Of a stretch of 64,000 bases of DNA, positions 1-9,800 are shown one piece after another (position 1 is the first letter of the stretch; every line of letters begins with the position of its first letter). A program made the position numbers and the translations under genes. This DNA is from Tenebrio molitor (Eukaryota; Arthropoda; Insecta; Coleoptera; Tenebrionidae), in the NCBI RefSeq assembly GCF_963966145.1, contig NC_091051.1, positions 6,262,001 to 6,326,000 on the forward strand. Reading direction: 5' to 3'. The notes beneath the pieces are model-generated. The model made no database searches and was not told the DNA's origin. It worked only from the letters and a program-made list of their open reading frames with translations.

Positions 1-170
1 TATTTTACCACTGTGATTTTCCTTCGGTATAATTTCCTACTCTTATTTACTAGTTAAATTTGGTTATTACAGGTGTTTCTTCTTCGTGTTATAGTAACTG
101 GTAACTAGACGATACTAAAGGTAAATTGTATTAAGTATAATTTATCGGTTTTGAAAAAGCATATACTGGG

Positions 171-253
171 CGATCGAAAATAGAAGAAGTAGAAGATCAG
201 GCCATGATTATTAGCACATGGCCTGGTCTAATTCTTTTTATTTTCGATCACAC
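171..253. repeat. short imperfect palindrome
   Basis: The arms begin CGATCGAAAATAGAAGAA and end TTATTTTCGATCAC. They meet around GGCCATG...CATGGCC near 202-226. No transposase is present. It is probably a small foldback or MITE. Confidence 0.6.
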
Positions 254-273
254 GGTACAAATTACAGCATTTT

Positions 274-645
274 TTGTAGCATTTTATATAGTGTATGAAA
301 CTGAATTGTCAAGGTTTGGAATTAATTACTAATCATCATTTTAACAGAATGTTTAGTTCATTTTTTAAACACACACGTAATCGCAAATGTGGTAATATAC
401 TTTTGAAAAAATATGTGGGTTTGTAGAAGAAAGAAAATACCTATTTTATAAAGAAAACGTAACAATAGTTTAAAGAAGTAAACACCGTTCACGTTTGTTT
501 TGGCATAATAGCAGGCCATGATTTATTTTTTTAACGTTAGACACACTGATTTCTTCACTAAAGTGCCTGACATGCCAACCTACCAAAATGAATATAACAT
601 GTTGCTGAATTTTCCGGGATGTCTGAGTATTCTTCTCTTGCAAAC
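274..645 (-). repeat. dispersed repeat, copy A (inverted)
   Basis: Read on the minus strand, this matches 21060-21430 closely over about 370 bp, including the stretch around CAGTTTCATACACTA and the GGCCATGATT region. Part of it also matches 10770-10935. It is one of three copies in this window. No coding capacity was recognised, so it is a transposon-derived interspersed repeat of unknown class. Confidence 0.75.
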
Positions 646-664
646 CGACTTTGACCATTGGATT

Positions 665-800
665 GGTACCATTGTGGTTGCTTAACAATTGACTCGATGA
701 TAAACTTAAAATGCATTCACGTTGAGCTTTAAAACAACGTGAATGCATTTTAAGGTTATCATCGAGTAACTTGTTCAGCAATCACAATGTTACTATGCCA
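665..800. repeat. foldback element with ~50-bp arms
   Basis: Arms at about 667-725 and 736-797 are near-perfect inverted copies; the left arm reads AAAATGCATTCACGTT next to an 11-base loop. It abuts the end of dispersed repeat copy A. It is non-coding and MITE-like. Confidence 0.7.
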
Positions 801-1062
801 GCGAATAAATTTCATGTCATTTACATTAGTTGTAAAACACCCTTTACATATTAAAATTTTCTATTTTCCATAGTTGTGTCACTTTGACACAATTCACATG
901 TTCAGATTCAGTTAATCTGACGTTACTTTGAAGTATTGAGAAAATAATTTTAATATGTCAGAAATTATGACAATAAAGCCTAGACTACATTTCATTTTTC
1001 CAAATGACATCAAATTTGTTGTCCGAAATTTATTCGCTGGCGTATATGCTGGCATAGTACCA
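790..1062. repeat. second inverted-repeat element
   Basis: TACTATGCCAGCGAATAAAT at about 792 reappears inverted at 1024-1060, interrupted there by an extra GTATATGCTGGC. The ends are about 30 bp and the interior about 210 bp has no coding sequence. Confidence 0.55.
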
Positions 1063-1577
1063 AAGTCAAGACCTTGAAGACGCTTGAGAACGTTGAAAAC
1101 AATTGTCAAAACGTTGTCATGTTGGTATGAGCCAAACAGTGATTTTCATGACAATACGATTAGTTACACTGAATGTCAACATTTTTTTAATGTAACGAGC
1201 CTGCGCCCTGACGAGCAAGAGTTTCTTCGAAATTCGAAAAAGATTTCTTCTAATTTCTCATTAAATTTGTTTTGAAAATGAATTCGCGGAAGAAAAGTAC
1301 GGCAAGTCAAGTGAACATAACCTTAATTTTGAGTTGGTGTAAAATTGTTATACAGCTGGTCTATTTGCGCACATTTTAGGGCGGTTTTTTACTTAATTTT
1401 GACACAGACAATTGTTTATTAAAAAAAAATCCCTCTATAGAGATTTTCATTTCTAATTAATATTTTTGTTATATTGATTATTTTTTGATTATATTTTTGT
1501 TTTGTGACAACGTAACATGTCAGTTTTGGCATCGTGCACTGAATATAAATATCACCGAAAGCTTTTGATGTCTAAAT

Positions 1578-2315
1578 ATGGAAGAAGGAGTGATTATTGC
1601 CTCTTTCTTCTTCATTTCCATAATTTCCCTTAACTCAGAAGGTAATTGCAAAAATCCAGTTTTAGGTTATATAATTTCACATTCCAGCTTACAATTTCAT
1701 CATCAGTAAAAATGATTCCTTGTTTTTAAACGACATCGATCATCCACTGCTTATAAATAAAACAACAGTGAAGGAATGTTATTATTGCAATGGTTACTGC
1801 AATGAAACTCTTCCAGTAATTAATTGTGAAAATTCAATTAAATCCACACAATCTGTGATCCCAGTGCCGTATGCTGGTGAAGGTTTTGCGTGTGTGCACA
1901 TACGATTAAATATCCAAGCCTTGTAAGTATGACTTTTATTTTAGAATTAACTTGCCCATTTTTACAATTTATTGAAGTACTAAAGAACAAAAAGGAAAGT
2001 GTCTAGTTGAATTTTGTAACTTTTATGCTTCGTCTATTTAAACCAATAAACTTATTATTACGTTTTAGAGAAGGACACTTGTGGCGTGAACAACCAAAAG
2101 TTAGCGCAGATGGATTTTTCGTGTTCAGAGGATGTGCTACCCATAACGTTATGTTCGTAAAAATGTGTGCACAGATTGACGATCAAGATGGACACTCTTG
2201 CCTCTACTGCATAGAAGACTTGTGTAACGCGGATCTAAATGGAAGCACACTAATTTATACATCTCCATATGTTTTTATTTTTGAAAGTCTACTGTTACTT
2301 TTCAATAAAATTTGA
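1578..2315 (+). CDS. Ly6/uPAR (three-finger) GPI-anchored protein, three exons
   Basis: The model has exons 1578-1641, 1688-1922 and 2069-2315, joined by GT-AG introns with matching phase, and gives about 181 residues. Residues 1-21 are a hydrophobic signal peptide. The mature part holds ten cysteines in the Ly6 order: a CxxC..C cluster in exon 2 (YYC, GYC, VINC, FAC), then RGC, KMC, SCLYC and the terminal LCN typical of the family. The last ~20 residues are hydrophobic, as in a GPI-attachment signal. Insect Ly6 proteins act at the cell surface as chaperones or modulators of channels and junctions; the ligand here cannot be read from sequence. It is a paralogue of the minus-strand gene at 6885-12725, with the same intron positions and phases, and is transcribed toward the duplicated block. 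An unspliced reading would stop early, so the splicing is well supported. Confidence 0.85.
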
Positions 2316-2569
2316 AAAAGAAAATTAAAGAACGGTTTACTTTTATAATTATGTATATTGACCAGATGTTGAAAACTGTTTTCGGTTGTTGTTTACTTTA
2401 CCCTCTTGGTCAAAATTGTCGCGAACAACTCCATTCCAAAGGAAAATTAAATCCCGTGATGACTGAAATTATTCTTCGCCATATTTCAGAAGCTACTTGG
2501 ATGGACCAACTTTTAAACCATTAGTGCACACACTAAATAGAAAGTCATTCAGAGATGACTTTTGAGATT
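2316..2569. other. 3' flank of the Ly6 gene
   Basis: This is a non-coding stretch between the Ly6 stop codon and the first base of the duplicated block. AATAAA at 2304-2309, overlapping the end of the coding region, could serve in polyadenylation. Confidence 0.4.
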
Positions 2570-2895
2570 TTCAAACGATTCCTGCTTGTGGAGAGGTTAA
2601 CATCCTTTACAGTTACGTTCTTGAGCTGTTTGGGTCTACGAATTCTTCTGAAAAAGTTAACAGCATGGTTATAATGAAGCATTATTATTCCCATACTATT
2701 CCAGGTCTAATAGGATCATATGGTTTCCAACTCTCTTTTTTAACATTTGTTGCAGATGTAGTTGCATCCGTCACCTTGAATTACCAATTAATACAAAATT
2801 CCCTAAAATTTGAAAATTTAATTTTTTTCTTTAAAAATTCTAAAAAATAACAAAAAACTATTAAAGTTAATATAGCGGTTTTACTGGTATTTACA

Positions 2896-3084
2896 AATTG
2901 GTATGTATTATTCTTATATTCCAGCAAGCATAGACGGGTGTTCCGATATACGACTCCCAAAGATTGGACGATATAATTGATTCTTCACACTTTCACAGGT
3001 TCATTACATTGGAGAAATGTTAAAATTAACTTTTAAATTGAAGAAAGAATTGGATCAAATTAAAAATCATGCAATATTTCTCAT
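2896..3084 (-). pseudogene. Ly6 pseudogene (exons 1-2 remnant)
   Basis: Minus-strand remnant of the Ly6 gene whose intact counterpart is at 12442-12725. The start codon at 3084 and the donor context after the second exon (AAT TT|GTAAATACC) are still visible. In-frame stops interrupt the signal peptide (the sixth codon is TGA), and the segment that would encode the first cysteine cluster is deleted. The matching third exon is not found in this unit. It is clearly decayed after the tandem duplication. Confidence 0.8.
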
Positions 3085-3453
3085 TCCGCTATCAAAGTTG
3101 GACACTTAAACCTCACTTTACATTTTGACTGCCGTTTCGTTAGTAAGTTACAGTAATAGACAATGGGAATTTGACTTTATCACATCTAATCCAAAAAATG
3201 TGACCATTTTCTAAACCAAAGACGTACACCACTGTACACCCATCACTGTAACGAAACTTCTTTTTTAAATAAAGTAAACTATATGATTCTGCACAACCGT
3301 CAAATTATGAGACACACAAGTTTTAACAGAACTGTTTTCAAAGTGTCTACTTTGATCTACATATTTACAGAATATACGATAGGGTATAATTATACCTACC
3401 AACATCTTGTCGGTCGAGAAGAAGGTGGTGAACTGTTGTGTTTTCACCTTATA

Positions 3454-3624
3454 CAGGGTGATTTACGAGGAATAATGAGCCCGACGGAATAGAAAATGCA
3501 ACCCACAATACATTGCAACAAAAAGCCGGACATCGAAGCGGTAAATGTCCGGGTTTTTCTCCTGATGAATTGCGGGTTGCATTTTCTATTCCGTCGTGCT
3601 CATTATTCCTCATAAATCACCCTG
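3454..3624. mobile_element. 171-bp palindromic MITE (Tc1/mariner type), copy 1
   Basis: It has TA on each side and ends CAGGGTGATTTACGAGGAAT with a matching inverted end. Most of its length is palindromic. A copy of the same length lies at 28886-29056 with the asymmetric centre inverted relative to this one. It is non-autonomous and non-coding. The corresponding site in unit 2 lacks it. Confidence 0.9.
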
Positions 3625-3741
3625 TATTTTAACACGATCAATGTAATGAATCTAAGCTTGAATTTTGCTACACGTCGATCCAGACCTTGTCTTCGTTGAA
3701 CGTATGAAGATGAGGCAGGTGTCAAGAAGCATTTAGATATA

Positions 3742-4814
3742 GTCCATTCATTTTAAATCTTGGGTAAAGTTGTAAACTCAAAACGCCGTAAATTACGAAA
3801 GCGGCAAGTTTTCATTGTGTGGGTACTGTAAAGTAGTAATCCCTCTGTTCACATAAAATTGGTACCACGTCGTACTTTCACCATCTTATCGACGAGCAAA
3901 AGAAAGAGACCTTAAAGTATCCGCAAATAAAAAAAAATTAAAACACATTTTGCGATCAGTGACCAAAAAAATGTTAAGAGATTGTTGATTTTGTATTGGA
4001 AATTTTGTATTTGAGAAATAAGATTACTAAATAAAGAAATAAGAGTAGGTAATTAATAAAGTATCCATTACATGTATACTTTAAAGTAAATTAATAAATA
4101 AAATAATAAAATACTTACATAAACAAATAGAAAATTAATCGTCATCTGAATCAAATTCACTAGATGATTCACCAGTATTGGCAACAAATATTCCAGCACA
4201 TTAAGAATAATTTGTTCAGACTGATAAGTCAAATGACCCAAACCACCTGACATATTGAGTAAAATTAACGCACTGAATTCACTTTACACAACACAAGTTA
4301 TTTCTTGAACGGTACAACTAAGACTGTAATTGTTTAGTGGCTTAGAGCCGGCCGGTCCTGTATTTTTAAAATTCTGGAAAACCCCATTATTATGTACTTT
4401 CTGTCTACGCTTGGGATGTCTTATTATTACCTGCACCCGTCGTATAGATAAGGTAAGCAGAACATATTTATAGTACCTAAAAACAGATGTTTTACCGACG
4501 AATGCAAATGTGTGTTAAATAATGAGCCACCCAGAACACTCGATATTTGTCTCAAGAAAATCCGCGGATAAATTTAACTACAAGAACGCAATGCCCTCAG
4601 AAATTTAATGTTTGGGATGGTATTTTTAATAAACAAATTGTTGGGCGATTTTAGTAGTAAAATCACGCAAAAACTATTTTTCATGTTAAATTCCTATGGT
4701 CAGGTTTGGTAGTTGACACTCGGTATTGAACACAGTTTTAGATTCACTGAGTTTCGGACAAGTGTCAAAGCAGGCAAGTTTTATTACTAAACCCAAGATT
4801 TAAAATGAATGGAC
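3742..4814. mobile_element. 1.07-kb element with 24-bp terminal inverted repeats
   Basis: The ends are GTCCATTCATTTTAAATCTT... and its exact inverse, flanked by TATA on each side. Unit 2 has no such element: there, the sequence runs straight from CATTTAGATA into the region matching 4818 onward (13221-13245). The TA-type target suggests a Tc1/mariner-superfamily or similar DNA transposon. No transposase frame is recognised inside; the longest frame is about 60 codons. It is a non-autonomous copy. Confidence 0.85.
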
Positions 4815-5000
4815 TATAGTAACAGTATAGGAAGAGCTACAAAAGACCATAAATCTAGAATTACAGACAATGGGATATTTTGGGATGGGCTGACTGTTTA
4901 GGAGAAATATTCCGTGACTGTAAGCTGTGTTATCCCGAGTTCACTTAATAAAAAATGATGTTAATAAAAATTTTATGTATTACAAAATAATATGGGCAAT

Positions 5001-5303
5001 TTAACTACTGTTCCCTTTACATTGTACATTAGATTGCCAATCGCATACGTTTTTCTCTGGATTGAAATATGTTAAGTCAGGGCAATCTCTCAAATACGGA
5101 TAACCATTTGAACATTGCCAAAATTTTGTACAGTCCTCGTCGGCAAAATATACAGCGTCTGCACCATCTTCAGGTGGGCATGTGGGATCTATTAACAATC
5201 ACAAATCACAAATAAATTAACTTGTTTAGGGAATTAACTTACAGTCACTTCCTTCCGAACAGACCACGATCGCCAACAAAACAAACAATGCAACCAGTTT
5301 CAT
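5001..5303 (-). CDS. small secreted single-domain chitin-binding protein (CBM14/peritrophin-A type), copy 1
   Basis: Two exons, 5243-5303 and 5001-5188, separated by a 54-bp GT-AG intron, encode 82 residues. Residues 1-18 are a signal peptide (MKLVALFVLLAIVVCSEG). The rest is one CBM14 domain with the six cysteines of the family: PTC, EDC-TKFWQC, RDC, NVC and VQC, with the aromatic pair FW and the YFNPE...CDW motif. CBM14 domains bind chitin in cuticle or gut peritrophic matrix, and short single-domain forms are also seen in haemolymph. The paralogue at 13395-13702 has the same intron and length. Differences concentrate between cysteines 3 and 4, the exposed loop. A TATA box lies about 80 bp upstream of the start. 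The substrate is inferred from the family. Confidence 0.93.
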
Positions 5304-5376
5304 TTTTGATATTTCTTTTTACTGTTTCTCGGTACAAATGATATTGAACTAATGTCCGAGCACTAATTTGTGTGCG

Positions 5377-5384
5377 TTTATATA
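5377..5384 (-). promoter_or_regulatory. TATA box of CBM14 copy 1
   Basis: TATATAAA read on the minus strand, about 75-80 bp upstream of the start codon at 5303. It is conserved at the same spacing in copy 2 (13776-13783). Confidence 0.7.
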
Positions 5385-5554
5385 GCCATTTTAAGGAGAT
5401 AATGATTGTGAAAAATCAATCGCTCTAGATCTTTCATGATTAGCACACGGTGTTTCGCAGGAATATAAAAGATTTGACCCTTATCTCAAGTAGTTCTAAA
5501 AATTGTTTCCCAAAAATATTAAATATTTAGCTCAACTTGGCAATATTTGTTGCA

Positions 5555-5924
5555 AGATATTTTCATATTTGATGGCGGAAACAAAAGACTGAGAAATGTC
5601 ACAAAATTGTATTGTCAGTGTCAAATTTCTCAAAGGCGTTCGTGATTTCGACAGAAATGCAGCAAATTGGCAATAAGAAAGTTATTCGTCGTTGAACTAG
5701 AGAAATAATTTGTAATACATTTGATTATATGAGAATAACTTTTCCTTTTGAAGCACTGACAAAAATTGGTTTCCTTGGAATTTATTTTTTCAATCAATTT
5801 AGCGAAAATTTAAATTCACCTAGATATTCCTTTTTACGGCGTTTATGAGAAATTTGACACTGACAATACAATTTTCTGACATTTCTCAGTCTTTTGTTTC
5901 CGCCACTAAATATGAAAATATCTG
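5555..5924. mobile_element. foldback element with ~75-bp arms
   Basis: The arms at about 5555-5632 and 5846-5924 are inverted copies containing GATATTTTCATATTT and the GGCGGAAACAAAAGACTGAG motif. Unit 2 lacks it: 13940-13970 runs from CAATATTTATTTT directly into the sequence matching 5927 onward. It is non-coding. Confidence 0.8.
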
Positions 5925-6884
5925 TATTTATTTCGAAATTAGAAAAGAAGAAAAATAGTGTTTTCAAGAGGAAATAATTGCCAAAGAACTTCATCAAAAT
6001 GTTAAACTCTGTTGCTATAACATAGGTCCATCATTTATTTGTTTATGTCGACTGCCAACTAAGCGATAAAAATCCCCTATATTACCAATTATTAGTAACT
6101 GAAAAAGATTCAAGTTGGCACAACTGGAACGACAGTTTAATTCTATCAAATTGACGCACTTTGGCACGTTATTAGAAAATTTCAAATGCAATATAATGCC
6201 GCCAAAATAATAAAATTTGAAAATTCCCCTATTACGTTGTGTAGAAAAATTGAAATATCCACAGTTGATTGTAAGAAAAACGGGAAATGAAAATTTTCCT
6301 AATGTAAATTTGGTTTTTCCATTTGTCTACTTGACAATACCTACCAAATAATTTCTAAAAATGTCATTAAATTTTTACCATAATTCTAACCTAATTCTGA
6401 CAGTTCCCGTTTTTTTTTGCAATCAACTGTACCTAACCTAACTTTCCATTTTTATTTTTCCCTTTTAGATTAAAATTCAACGTAAATTTCCAATATAAAT
6501 TGCGGCGTTGCTATGATTTTTTAAATTTTAGAAAAATTAATGAACAAAGAATAATGTTTTCATAGGAAATAATTATTAAAGAACTGAAATGAATCTGTTG
6601 GTAACAATTCCTACTTGTGCGGAGGTTAAAATCTCCTACAGTTTCGTTTTTGAGCTGTTTGAGTTTAAGAATTCTTCTGAAAAAGTTAACAGCATGATTA
6701 ATGAAGGTTCATTATTTCTATACCATTCCTCGTCGAATACGATCACATGGTTTCCATAAAATCTTATTCGATAAGGAATAGTAGGTATACATAGTGTAAC
6801 AGCAAATAGATACAAAGCGACTCGAGAAATTACATTAATAAAATAACAAGGCAAATTCTCAGATGCACATAGTCCCATACAGTA

Positions 6885-9800
6885 TTAAAGTACATTACAG
6901 AACGATATTAAATTTAGAAAAGTAATAAAAAATATTGGAGTATATATCCCTGCATGTCCATTTGATTTCCAGTTGCACAATTCTTGTATACACATGATAC
7001 AAGAATTACCATTCATTTGATCTGCACCTCGGCAAACACCTACAGCGAATTTGTGAAAAGGCACGCATGATTTTTCCTTGTAAAATCCATGTTCATCCCA
7101 ACTGGCGTCAGTTAAATTTAAGACCGCCATGAAGATCCTAAAAAGATGTAATATTTTATTTCCGAAATATGACAATAACAATGAGTATGTATGCTTAAAC
7201 GTTGTTTATTCAAGAGATAGGAAAAAACACTCCTATCATTTAGGTACGTATCAAGCTAGTAAAGTAATCGAAGTACTGTCGACACTGTAATGTTACTTTC
7301 TCCACGACTATTAAAGAATGAATGCATCCTTGTTGGATATCCAATGAAAGAATAATATCAATTCCACACCTCGTGTTAGAATACACTGGAATCCACGGCT
7401 GTCGGCCAATCACATCCGTCGTATTTTCATTCATTTCATGCGTTTGTAAACAATAAGTCGCGCATCGCTTAGCAACCGCTAAACGAAGTACAATTTGAAT
7501 TGTAAAATATTAACAAATACAAGTTAAATTCAATTTTCAGAGTCGTGTTTTTTTGTATAGACGTTGAGAAAGTACATATAGTCTTCTACTCGCGTATAAT
7601 GGCTATTGTTCCCTCGGATGATTCCACCACTCGCCTGTGGCTCGTGTTGCAATTTTCATTCTCTTGAATAATAGCCATCTTTATACGTTCATTGAAGAAT
7701 GTTAATACATTCTTTATAATAATTTACTCCAGTGTGTTGTAAAAATTGATTCGCCCTTAACTGTAAAAATTTCACCGAAACTAACGGATAACAATCAAAT
7801 GTTAAATTATTGCTGTCAAGATTTGATTTGCTCGTGTATAGAACACAATATACACACAATTGTAGACCTCAGTTTCTTTCTTTGTCTTACAGTGAGTTTT
7901 CATGTTGTTCTGTCATTGTTTCACACATAATAGAAACGTTTTCGTGCCTCCGGCCGGAATTTGGTAATTTGTAGATTTCGAAATCATCAAGAAATACATG
8001 TCTTACCGGCCTAGTCCGGCAAAAAGTGGGGATTTTGAATTGTTATCGGTTTTGGTTGGCATGTGTTATCAGGATTCTGTCAAGGTCAAGCGTCAATATC
8101 AATTCTGTGCATGGTTCGTTAAAAGTGTTTTTCTATTTACAATATCGTAAACTCCGTACGGTGATAGATTGTACATTTTTAAATTCCAGTTCCAAAACAT
8201 AAAGCAATGAAAAATACTAAACTCTCCATTTCAATTGTTTCACGTTATGTAGACAACCGTTGTATCTACAATTTAAAATCTCCCAATCTCTCGCTGGACG
8301 AAGTATGCCAATCATTAAAACAAGTGTTTTAATTTTTATACAAAAATCCGCAGAAGTTGGCACAAAAATTTTATGTATCACACGTCCAGAAACGGTTTTG
8401 CGAGTACTCGCAATGCTCGGTTGTCGCCTCGGCCCGCAAACGTGCCGTTTCTGGCCTAGTGATATTTCCTTCGTTTGTGTCTAGACACTCATGTAGCTAC
8501 CTTCAACATCAGTACTTCGTCGTTCAAAATTGAATTCCACGAAGATACTCTCTCAATTTTGGGAATAAACCTCTTGGAGATAGGTCAAATAGGGGAATTT
8601 CTCCAATCATACGATCATTCTGGATCATCATGGAAATGTGGGTTTTGCGCTTATCGTCTTAGTACTCCTCAGTTTTTTTCCTTCACAGCACAGCACCACG
8701 TGTCTTAGAAATGATCTCTTTGTCACAATGCTCTTTAAGCACACTCAGTCTACGTTAGGGTTGTTAAATGATATTGATAGACCACCTTCACGATATAATT
8801 AATTTTTCAGTACCGATTTGCATTCACTGAACTATATTTTTTTACATATTAATACATAATATTTCTCGGAGACTTCATACTAATTTTATTGACTTGGATT
8901 TCCTCCTATAGCTATTAAGTCAACAAGTGTTTTATAGACGATTTAAAAATCGAGATCGTAGTTTAAATCAGAGCGACCGCAGGGAGCGAGGATTTAATAG
9001 ATCGAGATTTTTAAACTATAAAACACGCGTGTTCTTCAAGATTTTTTCTAACACTAACATCTTATCAGGAATTTTAATAAATTCAGAAATTATTCGAGGC
9101 GCGTCACAATACACAAAATGCGGAGGTTGCCGTGGGTACTATGGTAATAATATCAACAAATTTGGAAAAAAAAAACAATTTTCATCGTTGAAATGTGCCA
9201 AAACGTTCCAGAAGAAATAAGAAAAAAGTGGCAATTTGTTACCAATGAAGTCTAAAAGTGCATACGAAAAGGTGTATGTTTCGTTTCAAGGCCGGAACAA
9301 TAAAAAAAGCATCACGGAGGTAACGGAAGATGTCATTTTGGCTTTTCTTGATATGGGGTAAATGTGTAGAGCTTCATTAAAAATTAATTCACACTACGGC
9401 AAGAATCATTTGAAGAAAATTTAAAGATTGCCAGTTTTCGATGGTCGGGCACTTGCATTGGATGAAACAGCAGAAGTTAAAAAAGAAGATGTTAGGAACA
9501 AGAGCACGAAGCTAATGTGGCAGTTCCAATTCAATAATTGTACTTTTCACTTTTGTGATAATTACTGACTACTGTAAAAATGATGAATAAAATGTTACTT
9601 GAATAAAATGTGAGCGTATTTTATGACTCTATAAGATACGTTGCTATTGACGACGTGTCTTATAGAGAAAAGCGTATTTTATGGGAAACATAAGGTGTGA
9701 GCTCAAATTTCACCATGGAAACAGTATAAGATATTAGTGTTAGAAAATAGTTATTTTCGTGCCGCCGGCCGGAATTTGGTAAATTACAGATCTCGAAATC

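Larger units (their letters stand above)
1..1577. other. repeat-rich spacer, no gene seen
   Basis: I see no supported coding exon here. The stretch holds several inverted repeats and one copy of a dispersed repeat, listed separately. Reading frames present are short and overlap the palindromic arms. The last 100 bases presumably contain the promoter of the Ly6 gene that starts at 1578. Confidence 0.6.
2570..6560. repeat. tandem segmental duplication, unit 1
   Basis: In order, this block matches 6590-14400: 2570-2770 with 6590-6760, 2862-3450 with 12408-13090, 3630-3740 with 13085-13230, and 4818-6500 with 13235-14350. It holds a Ly6 pseudogene and a CBM14 gene, both on the minus strand. It also carries insertions absent from unit 2 (3454-3624, 3742-4814, 5555-5924). 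The block boundaries are approximate. Confidence 0.8.

Noticed and set aside
6636..6878. 80-codon minus-strand frame ending MLLTFSEEFLNSNSSKTKL
   Set aside because: It lies beyond the Ly6 stop codon, its counterpart at 2570-2770 is full of stops, and no family is recognised. It is most likely 3' flank.
7240..7434. 64-codon minus-strand frame as a possible second exon for the Ly6 exon at 6885-7137
   Set aside because: It lacks the CxxC..C cluster and a good donor. The exon at 12442-12616 fits in cysteines and phase.
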